Assembly: GCF_902364025.1 (NCBI RefSeq) | Contig: NZ_CABJCG010000012.1 | Span: 17,939 to 81,938, forward strand | DNA from: Enterocloster lavalensis | GTDB lineage: Bacteria; Bacillota; Clostridia; Lachnospirales; Lachnospiraceae | Direction: 5' to 3' | Length of the DNA: 64,000 nt | Shown here: one piece after another, positions 16,901 to 27,900 of the stretch | Layout of the letters: every line of letters starts with the position of its first letter | How positions within the stretch are numbered: position 1 is the first letter of the stretch | Notes under the pieces: generated by a model | What the model was told of the DNA's origin: nothing | Seen by the model: only the letters and a program-made list of their open reading frames with translations | Databases searched by the model: none | Translations under genes and position numbers: made by a program

Positions 16901-17435
16901 TCTGCAACTCCTCTTTCTCAACGGTATTTTTCGTCCGCTCTTTTCCCTGCAGGTTTGCGCCTATCTCCTCCAGCATCCTCATAAGCTCCAGGGCACTGCG
17001 AAAGGACATGAACGTCCTCCCGGTATAGGTGCAGTGAATACGGCCCTGCATGGAGGCGTTCTGCCGGAATAAAACCTGGATTATCACGATTTCCTTTGCC
17101 TTTGACGCATAAGGGGCAATACACTCCGCCGCGTCGCGCGAATTAATCGGTTTTTGTATCTTTGACAGCTCCCTGTATTGATTTTCCCTCATGGCGCTCA
17201 GAAAACGCGGTTCCACCGTTCTCATGGGCGCACCCACTGTCTCGCATATCTGGTCAATTCCCAGAATAAGCTGGCTGGTTCCTTTAAAATATACAGGTTC
17301 CGCAAGGTAGTAGCTTACAATATTTCCATAGAGCATATCCTCATGGCAGCCATTGATGCATACCAGCATGACGCTGGCCCGGTCCTGATATATGAAATCT
17401 CCCGCATAGCCGCCCGGATTCATTTCCTCCAACAT
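16893..17435 (-). CDS. Uncharacterised protein of the surface operon
   Basis: A 180-aa soluble protein (MLEEMNPGGYAGDFIYQDRA) with no signal peptide. It has a mixed alpha/beta pattern (ASVMLVCINGCHEDMLYGNI, AKEIVIIQVLFRQNASMQGR) and a C-terminal helix rich in charge. I do not recognise it. It lies 103 bases after the 1478-aa surface protein and is coupled to the small zinc-ribbon gene, so a regulatory or assembly role in the same surface structure is possible. Confidence 0.6.
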   Translation of the reverse strand: MLEEMNPGGYAGDFIYQDRASVMLVCINGCHEDMLYGNIVSYYLAEPVYFKGTSQLILGIDQICETVGAPMRTVEPRFLSAMRENQYRELSKIQKPINSRDAAECIAPYASKAKEIVIIQVLFRQNASMQGRIHCTYTGRTFMSFRSALELMRMLEEIGANLQGKERTKNTVEKEELQNV

Positions 17436-17473
17436 ACCATCATCCTTTCAGGCCTCACAACGAATTGATAAGA

Positions 17474-17506
17474 GGGCGCCCTCAAAGCCTGGGCTTTCCG
17501 ACGCCC
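17474..17506. terminator. Possible partial terminator inside the surface operon
   Basis: GGGCG (17474-17478) plus AAAGCC pair with GGCTTT plus CGCCC (17502-17506) around an internal loop. Flanking T-tracts are short. It may only reduce read-through into the last three genes. Confidence 0.4.
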
Positions 17507-17538
17507 CCTTTTGTTCCGTTCCTGCACTTTGCCGGCGT

Positions 17539-20500
17539 TTACGGTGTCTCCCTGATCCATTTCCCGTTTTCATCTACCGGGTACCCGTCCGGGGTTATCT
17601 CATTTACATATAAAGTCCCCATGGGCCGTCCTTCCCGGGAGGTCGGGTTAAGGTAGTACCAGTCCTTTCCCAGCTTCTGCCATCCCGTTGCCATTCCACC
17701 GGTAAATTCGTTCAGATAATACCACTTATTCGCCTTTGCATCGAAATACCAGCCCACAATCATACGCCCAAAGTCTGGTCCCGGTTCTTCATTCAGGTAA
17801 TACCATTCTCCCTGGGCATCCATATACCAGCCGTAATCCATGATGCCTTCTTCATTAAAATGATAGGTGCAGGCCTGTCCGGCCTCACCGTATTTTACGT
17901 TGGCCCACTGGTCCTTCACCGGTGTTTTGCTCCTCAGGATGAACTGCCACTTGGTGGGGTCCCCGCCCACAGTCTGCCAGGAGCCCTCTGTTCCGGCGCC
18001 ATAGGTTCTGTAGTCGTTAAAGCTGAAGCCCGGTCCCAAAACCCGGCTGCTGCCTCCGGTACCGCGGGTAGAGCCGCCGCCGCCCCCGCCGCCTCCGCCT
18101 CCGCCGGGATGATCCGGCTTATCGGGTTTATCGGGGGGATCCGGTGTGTCCGGGTTATCCGGCTGGTCCGGGTTGTCCGGATGATCGGGATTATCTCCTC
18201 CGGAGGTAATGGAGTCCACCAGATCCTTCAGCATATCATAGGTGTCGTTCATCTCATCCACGGTTGGCCGGTATACCCGGTTCACCACTTCAAGGGCAAT
18301 ATCAATGGCATCTCCTAATGCCTCCCGGTCCTCCTCGCTGACAGTTGGGCCGTCCTTCAGAGCCTGGGCGATTGTAATCTGGCCCATCAGCTTCTGCCTT
18401 GCTTCCTGCCACTCCGAATCATCGGCAGGACTGTAAAGGACATAAAGGGTCATGTTCTTTGTCACCGGATCCGTAACATCGTATTCATTCGAGGAGGAAG
18501 GCGTCCTTCCCAGTCCTCTGTATTCATAGACGATATTGGTTATGGGATCCGTGTAATCCTCAAAAATCGGCAGGTCCAGGAACCCGTCCGCATCCTCCAG
18601 AGGAGTATCGGTTTTCACCTTCACCATATGCTGCGCAGCCCGTTTGGGGTCTATGATCTTCACCCCGTAAGCTTTCAGATAAGTGAGAACGTAGGTGCTC
18701 CCCACATTGGCGTCAAAGGATACCACTCCCGAGAAACCCGAGTCCTCATCATTGGGATCCGGTTCCATTTCCACAAATGTACATATGGGATTGTCGTCCA
18801 GATTCTCCAGCCGCCAAAGCTGGTAATCAATATATCCATGCATACTGCGGTCAAGGGAAGCGTACACCCGGATATCCGGGGTTGTGTTTACTCCGGTGGG
18901 TATATCCTTGTTGGTGCCTCCCACCTGCCTTGTAAGAGAGGAGGTCAGGGTCCAGGGCACTTTAACGGCCTCGTCCCCTACTTCTTGCATGACTGCATTG
19001 GATTCCGACGCCTTTGGAGGGCGCTGGTTGAATTTTACAGTATATCCCACGTCAATACCATTTACCAGGGCGTCCTGATCGCTGCTGTTGCCTGTAAGTC
19101 CGTCAATCAAATCTGAACGCAGATCCGACGATAAGTCAAGGGCCACAGAACCATTTTTCGGGGAATAGTCAATAAACGCATTTCCCGGTGTTGCGGCGGA
19201 AGCCGCCATACTGTAATCGGCCTGAATTACCAGATTCCCCTCCGGCATGGTAATGGTTGGGTTCCTTCTTGTCTTGTCCTCCAGTGTGAATTTACCGATC
19301 AATCCGCTCCACTGCTTAAAGGTCCGGCCCTGGCTGTCTACAGGATCCGTGTCAAACGTAATCTTGTCCCCCGCCCTCACCACAGCCGTAGCCGTATCGT
19401 CAAAGTCGATGGAAATACCACGTCTCATTATCTTTGTAATAAAGCCCCCGTTTGTCAGTGTGATGGTATACTCCTCAGCGGCCTGGGCGCTGCCCACAAC
19501 GGAGACCTGGGTCCCCAAAAGAAGCTTGTCCGCCGCTTGAATATCCTCTCCCGGCTGTTTTGCGACTACCACATAAAGCTGGTTTCCTTCCAGTCCGCCA
19601 AGGACTGCCTGTCTGGGAGCGCCTGACGGCGTCACCCATCCCTCCCCGTCAGCGCCGGGTACGTCGACCACATCTCCTTCCATGGTCAGGATGGCATATA
19701 AGGTTGTGGAGTCTGCAGGATTAATCACCACCTGCATCGTTCCGTCCGCCCCATCCATTACCTTGTAGTTGTTCCCCAGTGCCGGGACCGTTACTCGGGT
19801 AGGCGGGCTGCATGTGTCCGGATCCACATGATCCGGCAAGACTGCTCCCGGCAAGGGATTGGCTGTCATAAGCAGTTCATATACGTAATAGCTGGTACAG
19901 GGCTTTAATCCTGTAAATCCGCTGTTCTTTAACTGAGTTCCCGGTTTGATTTCCAGAACTTCACGGTCCATGTTCGTAAGCGCATATCTTCTGTCCTCGT
20001 TTACGCCTGCAACCGTCACGTTTCCGCTGCCGCCGCTGTTCACAGAGCCGTATGCATCCGGCATGGCAGGTATCCCGTCATCCGTTACGCCGATAGGTAC
20101 GAATCTGGCGGTAAAAGTCTGGTCTGACATAATGGTCTGAGAGGCCAGCACCCTGTTTCCCATCTCATCAAACCATCCGTCAAACTGGTAGTACGCCTCC
20201 GGGGTGCAGTCAGGAAGATCCAGGTCCGTCCACGAAGTATTTTTTACAACATGCATTGTCTTGTTACCCGATATGGAACCATGGTCGCCGGCTACAAATT
20301 TCAAGTCAAACCAGTCCCCTTCCTGTTCCACAAAGTTAGCGTACAGCTTAATGGATCTGTTGATCACCATGTCCTCTGACAGCTTAGGTCCCTGCTTATC
20401 GCTTCCATTGGAGGTGGCCTCGTACCATCCGTCCGCTCTGTAGTGGGGGGATGGATTTAATTCAATTCCTTCCGTCACCTGAGCCAGAGTGATTCCTCCC

Positions 20501-21975
20501 GCCTTTTTTATAAATTTGGGGGAAGGGCTCTCTCCAAAGGAACCGTTTTGTCCGTTATAAAATTCTACCTTGGCCCAGTAACCGGTATCCGAAAGATCCT
20601 CGTTATAGGTAATTTTAATGGCTCCGCTCAGAAGGCCGGATGTCACCGTAAGCTCCTGTGCATCTTTGTTAAAGTTTACGGTCAGCGACGGATCCCATAC
20701 GATATTGGGCGGATAAACATATCCCTCCAGATCCGGCACCGAAATTGTGTACTGGGTGTTGGGAGTTACAATCTGGTTCACATCCTCTAGCCCTGCCGCT
20801 TCCTCCATTGAGTTCGAATGGTTATCCGTATAAATTACCTGAAGCTTAATTTCAAAGTTATCGTCGTCATTATACTTGTAGGTAAACTCAATCCCCTGGT
20901 TCGGCATCTTGCCCGTGACGTGGGTGTTTTCACCATTCGAGGGGGTTACGGAACAGCCTGCGTCTACTGCGGATATAATCCCTCTTCCATCCAGATCCGT
21001 CACCCCTGCCTTTGTCAGGGCTACGGACTCCGGCAGATAGGAGGTGATCGCAGGTGGGTCAATGGTGTAATCAGCCTCCACCGGAAGCGTTATGGTGTCC
21101 GGCGCTTTTATCTGATTCCCGCTCTTGTCCACATACCTGATTGTGATCGGGAATTTCTTGGTTGTATCCGGCTCATACCGGTAGGCAACAGTAAGGTGAT
21201 CATTGGGCATGTTTCCCTTTACGGCGTGTGTCATGCTGTTGATGCTTGCGCCGCCTTCGGCCATGGTACCCCCGCCCAGTGGTTCATCAAATTTACGCAC
21301 CTTGTTGTTCTTTATAAGGACGGATTTAAACTTATAACCCGGAATGTCCCTGCGGTAGGTTGCCGATATGGGATTATTCGCCATCTGCTGGCTTTTCCAG
21401 CTTGTCTCATAAAATTTTCTGAGGTCCGGGTCGTCGTAATCAGCCGGCCAGCCGCTGCTGTCCGATGCCTCCCCCCTTACAGGGTTGAAATCCCGGTAAT
21501 GCTCCACCCAAAAGTCAAAGGCCGTATTGTCATTTCCTCTCCACACCGCTTTATATGTGGTTGAAGCCTCATAGGGAAAGGCATAGGGAAGCGTTTTAAC
21601 CTTCTTGCCTGAGGCTGCGTACCAACCGTCAAAGGTGAATCCATCCCAGGTAACACCATCAAAGTCCGGCACCTTAGGTCTGGGTCCCGAGCCAAAGGTA
21701 TCCTGTAGAATTCCGGCAAAATTTACGGAACTGGTCAGGGCGTGGCCCGCCTTTCCGGTGGCTGTAAATACGCCCTGTTCCACAGCGCCTCCCACCGCCA
21801 CGGTACTGTAGCTGGACTTAGACATACCCGGGCCATCCTGGGGATCGAACTTGAGCTTAGAAGTTTCCCCATAACCAATCGCGTATGCCTGGTATCCCGG
21901 GGCAGCCATGGATATTACCATGGCTGCCGCCAGCATGCCTGCCAGCTTTGATTTCATATTTATTTTCTTTATCAT
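17539..21975 (-). CDS. Large secreted surface protein with InlB-like repeats and wall-binding repeats
   Basis: A 1478-aa exported protein. A signal peptide is clear (MKSKLAGMLAAAMVISMAAP ending GYQAYA). The body holds InlB B-repeat-like units (FTFDGWYAASGKKV, YQFDGWFDEMGNRV) and MucBP-like units (FPITIRYVDKSGNQI). A Pro/Asp linker (PDNPDQPDNP) and an 11-glycine run come before about four C-terminal aromatic repeats (GEWYYLNEEPG, NKWYYLNEFTGGMATGW, KDWYYLNP) of the choline-binding/CW_binding_1 type. These usually hold proteins non-covalently to wall polymers. It follows the 2091-aa paralogue by 10 bases and shares with it a KASESNA...DYQL domain and the ending LYVNEITPDGYPV. Confidence 0.9.
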   Translation of the reverse strand: MIKKINMKSKLAGMLAAAMVISMAAPGYQAYAIGYGETSKLKFDPQDGPGMSKSSYSTVAVGGAVEQGVFTATGKAGHALTSSVNFAGILQDTFGSGPRPKVPDFDGVTWDGFTFDGWYAASGKKVKTLPYAFPYEASTTYKAVWRGNDNTAFDFWVEHYRDFNPVRGEASDSSGWPADYDDPDLRKFYETSWKSQQMANNPISATYRRDIPGYKFKSVLIKNNKVRKFDEPLGGGTMAEGGASINSMTHAVKGNMPNDHLTVAYRYEPDTTKKFPITIRYVDKSGNQIKAPDTITLPVEADYTIDPPAITSYLPESVALTKAGVTDLDGRGIISAVDAGCSVTPSNGENTHVTGKMPNQGIEFTYKYNDDDNFEIKLQVIYTDNHSNSMEEAAGLEDVNQIVTPNTQYTISVPDLEGYVYPPNIVWDPSLTVNFNKDAQELTVTSGLLSGAIKITYNEDLSDTGYWAKVEFYNGQNGSFGESPSPKFIKKAGGITLAQVTEGIELNPSPHYRADGWYEATSNGSDKQGPKLSEDMVINRSIKLYANFVEQEGDWFDLKFVAGDHGSISGNKTMHVVKNTSWTDLDLPDCTPEAYYQFDGWFDEMGNRVLASQTIMSDQTFTARFVPIGVTDDGIPAMPDAYGSVNSGGSGNVTVAGVNEDRRYALTNMDREVLEIKPGTQLKNSGFTGLKPCTSYYVYELLMTANPLPGAVLPDHVDPDTCSPPTRVTVPALGNNYKVMDGADGTMQVVINPADSTTLYAILTMEGDVVDVPGADGEGWVTPSGAPRQAVLGGLEGNQLYVVVAKQPGEDIQAADKLLLGTQVSVVGSAQAAEEYTITLTNGGFITKIMRRGISIDFDDTATAVVRAGDKITFDTDPVDSQGRTFKQWSGLIGKFTLEDKTRRNPTITMPEGNLVIQADYSMAASAATPGNAFIDYSPKNGSVALDLSSDLRSDLIDGLTGNSSDQDALVNGIDVGYTVKFNQRPPKASESNAVMQEVGDEAVKVPWTLTSSLTRQVGGTNKDIPTGVNTTPDIRVYASLDRSMHGYIDYQLWRLENLDDNPICTFVEMEPDPNDEDSGFSGVVSFDANVGSTYVLTYLKAYGVKIIDPKRAAQHMVKVKTDTPLEDADGFLDLPIFEDYTDPITNIVYEYRGLGRTPSSSNEYDVTDPVTKNMTLYVLYSPADDSEWQEARQKLMGQITIAQALKDGPTVSEEDREALGDAIDIALEVVNRVYRPTVDEMNDTYDMLKDLVDSITSGGDNPDHPDNPDQPDNPDTPDPPDKPDKPDHPGGGGGGGGGGGSTRGTGGSSRVLGPGFSFNDYRTYGAGTEGSWQTVGGDPTKWQFILRSKTPVKDQWANVKYGEAGQACTYHFNEEGIMDYGWYMDAQGEWYYLNEEPGPDFGRMIVGWYFDAKANKWYYLNEFTGGMATGWQKLGKDWYYLNPTSREGRPMGTLYVNEITPDGYPVDENGKWIRETP

Positions 21976-21985
21976 CAGGTTCCTC

Positions 21986-24900
21986 CTACTGAATCCATGC
22001 GCCGTCAGGACCTACAGAATAACCGTCCGGCGTCACTTCATTCTGATACATGGAGCCTAAGGGGCGTCCATTTCCCCCGCCAAAGATCCATTTTCCCTTT
22101 GTGGGGTCATAGGTATATGTTCCTCCGCCTACAGGTGAGAAGTAATACCATTTTCCGTCCATCTGTTTCCAGCCCAGGGCCATCTCCCCGCTTACGGGAT
22201 CCAGGTAATACCAGTGTCCGTCACCCTGATCCTGCTTCCAGCCCGTGGCCATCCTTCCGTAATTCCCCTCCTTCTCCGTGTTGCAGTAATACCATTTCCC
22301 CATCTCGTCGCAGATCCAGCCCGACTGCATGTTTCCGTCGCCGTCAAATCTGTACCATCCGGCATCGCCGGTCTGGCCTGTCTCCGGGTACTCCAGCCTG
22401 GCCCACATTCCTCTCAGAATATTTCCTCCGTTCAGACGGAACTGATACTGCTTCTCGCCATTGGCACCTGTGGTTTCCACCCAGGTTCCGTTTGTCCCTA
22501 CCAGGTAGCTCTTGGGTGCGGTATCGTTAAACGGGGCCTTTTTGGTTCCCCTTCCGCCGCCTCCGCCGCCTCCGCTTCCACCCTTGTTTCCATCCTCCTG
22601 GATGTGGTGGTAATCGTCATAGCGTTCCTCCAGCAACTCCCTGTAGGGTGCGGTGTCTTCCTTTAAATCCTCCAGTGCATCTTCCAGCTGGCCGATTGTG
22701 GCCTTGGGCTCGCGGTCCAGTACCTCCTGGGCCTTCTCAATGAACTCTTTCAGCTTTTTGCTCTCCTGTAGCTTCAGGAAATGGTCGTCGCTCAGTCCAA
22801 TGGCCTCTAAAATGGCCTTCTCCAGCTCCTCGCGGGCACGGTTCACCTCCTGCACATTATCCTCATAAAACGCATACACATAGGTTTTCCTGGTTATCTT
22901 GCGCTCCGGGTCGAACTCTCGCAGCTTATCCGGGCGGTAGCTCCAACCCATATAGTTGAAGTCCGCTCCCTCGGGGCTTATGAAGTGATCAAGCTGCTCC
23001 TCCACCCCTGCGTACTCTGTTTCATAGTAATCCTGACCGGGCCATTCATTGCGCCTTACCTTGAAGCAATAGCGGTAACGGCTTTCCACCGGCACTGTGT
23101 TGTTCAGGAAATACAGACGGTAAGCGCGGTTATACACCATCACGTATCTGCTGCCCTCCGTGGCTGTGAAGGTGAACAGGCCTCCGGTCTCCTCCGGATC
23201 GTAGTCCATGGGAACCTGGCTCACGCTGATTTCCCCTTCATCCGGGTCATGAACCAGCTCGAAGAGCTGGTAGTCCATCATATCCACATCCTTCCGATCC
23301 AACTGTACATAGGTCTTAAAAGATGCATTGGAGGCGCTGGCCCGGTCCACACGGCGGCCATTCACATACCGCTCTATGGATACATCCAGGCCCCAGGCTT
23401 CCTTGTAGGCGTCCTCATGTTCCATCTCATACAGGCCGCTTGCTTTTATTGCGTTGGACTCCGAGGCCTTCACTCCGTTCTTCCGGTACACCACCTTGTA
23501 GGTGACGTCCGCGCGGTTCACCTGCATCAGCTCCTGGTCCGCATCCGTGGTCAGCTCGTCTTCCAGGTCCTGTACCGCATCCGGGTCCAGGGCCAGCTCG
23601 CCGCGGCTTCCTCCCCGGACTTCATATACTACCTCTGCATTGCTTGGGGAAGCCTCGCGCTGGTAAACTGCCCCCAGAACCAGGTTGCTATCCGGCATGG
23701 TGAAGCTTATCTCGCGCTGGTGGACGGTATCCCCCAGCCCCTTTACGCTCCCGATTGCAAACTCCCAGTGGCTGAAGGGCCGGCCGGCCCCGTCCACAGG
23801 ATCCGCCGTAATGCTCACCCGGTCGCCCTTATGAGCTTCCTCGTAACGGGAGCCTCCCACCTCCGTGTCCCCCACGGAGACCACGTCGCCGTTTACCGTC
23901 TCGATGATATACTCAGGCAGCTCCAGCTCCCCGCCCGGGTCCATGGCAATGGTGCTTCCGTATTCCCCGCGTTCCTCCGCCGTCATCTCGTTGCGCCCCG
24001 TGGGCCGGGCAACCACGGTGTATTCCTTGTTATAGTCAAGCCCCGTGAACTCCAGGGAGGCCGGGTTCCCGGACGGCTTCTGCCATCCACCCGCCCCGGT
24101 CTGGGGCGTATGCACCACATTTCCCGCGTGATTCAGAAGCGCGTAATCCGAAGCCGAATCCGCCGGCTTTATGAGAAGCTGGGTCTTGCCCTCCTCCTCC
24201 TCGTCATAGAACACCTGGTAGTTGGTCTCCACTACAGGGGTTACCACCTGGGTTCCATCGCTGACGGTGCCCTGGATCGTCCCGATTAAATCTCCTGTCT
24301 CCACCCTGGTGTTCCCTGTAGCCTCATAAACGATATAGGGCATCCCTGGGTAAAGGCCGTCGAAATAGGTGCGGCTGGTGAGGATATTTCCCTTGTTCAC
24401 CGCCAGAACCTCACCCGTCAGGTCGGTGAGGATATACTTATATCCCTGGGCTGTGCCGAATATCGTGACACGGCCCTTCCCCTGGGTATTCAGCCCCGCC
24501 AGTGCATTGGGCGCCGACACGTCGGTTCCGAACACGGCCGGATCGGGATAAAATTCCATGGTGTAGGTCTGTCCGTTTACAAGTGGGGTGTCATCCTCCA
24601 CCGGTTCACCATTGGCGTACCAGCCGTCCGGGAGGTAGTTCACCTGTGGCGTGCACTGGGGAGTGCTGCCCTGAATGTCTGACCATTTCTTGTCGTAGGT
24701 GGTGCGCAGGGTGAGGGCTTCCCCTGTGTTGATGGAGCCATGTTCCCCCGCCTCAAAGGCGATGGTGATCCAGGCATCCGGGTTCTCCTCAAAATGTGCC
24801 GTAAGGACAGCCGGCCCTTCAAACTGGTAATCCTGGGCTAAAATTGTCTCGTCCCCATTCAGATCCCCGCTGTCATCTGCGTCAATAAACCATCCTCCGA

Positions 24901-27900
24901 AGCGGTAGTATTCGCTCTCCGCCTTTGGCACCGGCATCAGACGTTTCTCCTTAATTTGGGATAGCGTATACGCCTTATTCCTGCCTTTATCCGTTCCATC
25001 GTTGATCAGGACGCTGGCCTTGAACTCCCCGTCGGTAAGAGCCTGTACATCCGGAGAGACCCCCTCCCCTCCCTGGAGCGAACCTTTCCCGTCTGCCTTG
25101 TAGGTGATGTCCGCCCACTTGGACGGAATCCGGTCATGACGGTAAATCACCTGGGTGTCGTCGTTGGGCATGGTTCCACCCCAATCATTGTTGTAGCTGC
25201 TAAACCATATGGTCGCCCCGTCCGGTTTTACCAGGCGGTCGATATTAGGATTGGTAATGGTATAGCCGTACTGCTCCTCATACGAGCCGCCGACCGCCCG
25301 GTCTGCCGTGATTTGTCCGGCTAAAATAGGAGGTATGATATTCCTCAGCGCTTCGTCACCGGTATTCTTATCCTCATATCGAATCGACAGTTCATACCGA
25401 TTCGTAGCCTGATAGAGATAGGTCAGGGTCACAGGCTGATTGGGCATAAGGCCGTTAAATACAAAGTCATCATCAAAATTCTGCGTGATTGCATAAGTCA
25501 ATCCGCTTGCATTGTCAAAGGACTGGTGGCCGCGTACAAACTCGTAGCCCACACATTTATATCCATACTTATTGACAGGCTGCATCGTGATTTCATCCTC
25601 CGGAAAATGGAGGGAGGTTTCATCCGGCGCCACCTCATTAAAGTTTCCTGTCTCGTGTTTAACCGTAAGAAGATAACGGTTGTCAGGATTCTCGTAGTCC
25701 ACCTTATACCGGAATTGCACGGTGGCATCCTGCCCCGGCATCTTTCCGTCAAACCCGCCGTTTGTCTGGAAGGTTCCCACGTCCTGGGGCGTACCGTTAT
25801 AGCTGTACTGTGTGGGAATGGTACTGGAATCTTCCTGGCTCCACAGATAGCCCTTTACATTCTTTTTTACCTCGTGCAGGGGCGTATCCACGCTGTACTT
25901 GTTCTCCTGAGTAGTTGTCTTAAAAACAACGGTCCCCGACTGGTTCTCGTGTTCCACCGTATAGTTGAACTTTACATTGGGGTCTGCCTCAAAAATCGCA
26001 TAATAAGTAACTGGCGAAAACGGATACTTGTCCGGCAGCTTACTAATATAGTTGGGACCATGAGGAGAATCCGGAGGATTGGAACTCCAGCCCTTAAATA
26101 CATAGCCGTATCGACTGATGGTCGGCAAAAGTGCGTTTACCGGTTCATTGTAGGTTCCGGTCAGGGTAGGCGGTTCCGGCGTTCCCCCATTGCTCTCAAA
26201 AATAATCTTTGATTCGATCTTGCTTAATTCATAATACACCGTCACGTCCTGGTTCGGCATGGTTCCGGTAACCTTGCCAAAGTTGGAACCTGATTCCAGA
26301 TTTCCCTGGAGCGTAGGGGGTGTTCCCTGTTCAATGACGATTCCTGTGAGCTCATAGCCCAGGATTCCTCCGGGCGGCGCAAGATCTACCGGATCTCCTG
26401 AAGCCGCCGATATAGGCGGAAGTGACTGCGCTCCGGCAATGGGAGCCCCTGTGCCCGCCTCCCGTATAAACCGGCTGATCTGCAGGCCGTTCTTCTTCAA
26501 TACCGCATTCCGGTCGTTGTTTTCCCCGGCTCCTGCCAGATTCTTTGTTCCCACCGCCACATAGACTCCAAGACCGTCCTCCTTGGCCAGGTCTGCGAAG
26601 AAGTTATCCACAAATGGACTTGGCGCCGTATTTACAGAGCTGCCTGTTCCGGGAACCGCAACCTTAACCTCATGTGCTGCGACTGTTGCCATTCCTCCCG
26701 GGGAGGCCTCCGGCTGCTTTGCCGTTGTCACGCCAATCCGGCCTCCGCCCAGATCCCCGTTCACAGTAATGACCATTCCTTCCCCCAGGTATACATTGGC
26801 CTTCCCGCCCGAGGGGGTCTGGTTGTCCTCTATCAACACATCATTGATCACCTCAAAGGTTCCTGAACTGTCAAAATAGACCGCCCCCTTTCCTTCCGAT
26901 CTATTTTCCGAAACCTTGCCAAAGTTCATGGAAAGGGAGGCGCTGCCTGTAATATTCACAGCGCTGCCCATGCTTTCCGGGCTTCCCTTGCAGTTTTTAA
27001 GATTTGCCCCGCTGTTAATTTCCAGCCGCCCGGCAGAAGCTTTCACTAACGGGTCAGAACTTCTGACTCCCGCTCCGTCAAGGGCAATATCCGTCAGCCT
27101 CAAAATTGCTCCCCCTGATACGTTAAACAGCTCCCCGCTGTAGGACGAATTTCTTTGTAAGGTTTTAATTCCGCTCACAGGCGTACCGTCCGTTGTAAAA
27201 TTTGTGCTGGTGATGGTTATATCCTGCTTGGAGCCCGTCAGACTGATTGGGGCTGAAATAGCCGGGTAATCCATCACATAGACATAGCCTTTTTTGTTTC
27301 CAATTCTCTGTATGGCATAATCAATGGTTTTAAACGGATCGCCGTAGGTTCCGTTCGTTGAATCCGCATTCGTACCACCGGATGCCGATACATAATAGGA
27401 CGTATCCCTGATTGCAAACGCCACCCGCTTATGTACCATCTCATAAGGGCGGAGCTTAAAATTCCACGAATAGGCCAGGCCGGAATCCTGGCCCGAGGAA
27501 ATGTCCTCCTCGGATTCATTAAACACATTACGGCCCCAGTCTGAAAAATTCCCCACCCATCTGGTATCGGGAGGCGTTACGCCCAGGCTGTCGTCATTTG
27601 TAATGCAGTCAAAGGTGGTATATACTTTGCTATTCACCATATGGAAGCCGTTGTCATTTTTATAGATCGTTGCACGGTCGTCATTTTGGGACGGGTTTCC
27701 TGTACCTCCCCCAATCATGATATCAGCGCCGGTTCCCATCTTGACATCCCTGCCGTTTTCCCCTCCCTGACCGTTTGTGTCATAGATATAATAATCCGCA
27801 AATATATATTTGTTGTCCGGGCTGGCTGAGAGTGCAATCTTCAATTCTACGCCCAGGCTGGTCAGATTCTCCACCGAGCCATTCGTTGGACCATTCGCCT

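Noticed and set aside
18068..18190. Tandem repeats as a possible CRISPR or regulatory array
   Set aside because: The repeats are in-frame codons for a poly-Gly run and a Pro/Asp linker within the surface protein; there are no spacers.
22985..24289. 434-aa rightward frame inside the giant surface gene
   Set aside because: It is antisense to repeat-rich coding sequence, has no ribosome site and resembles no family.
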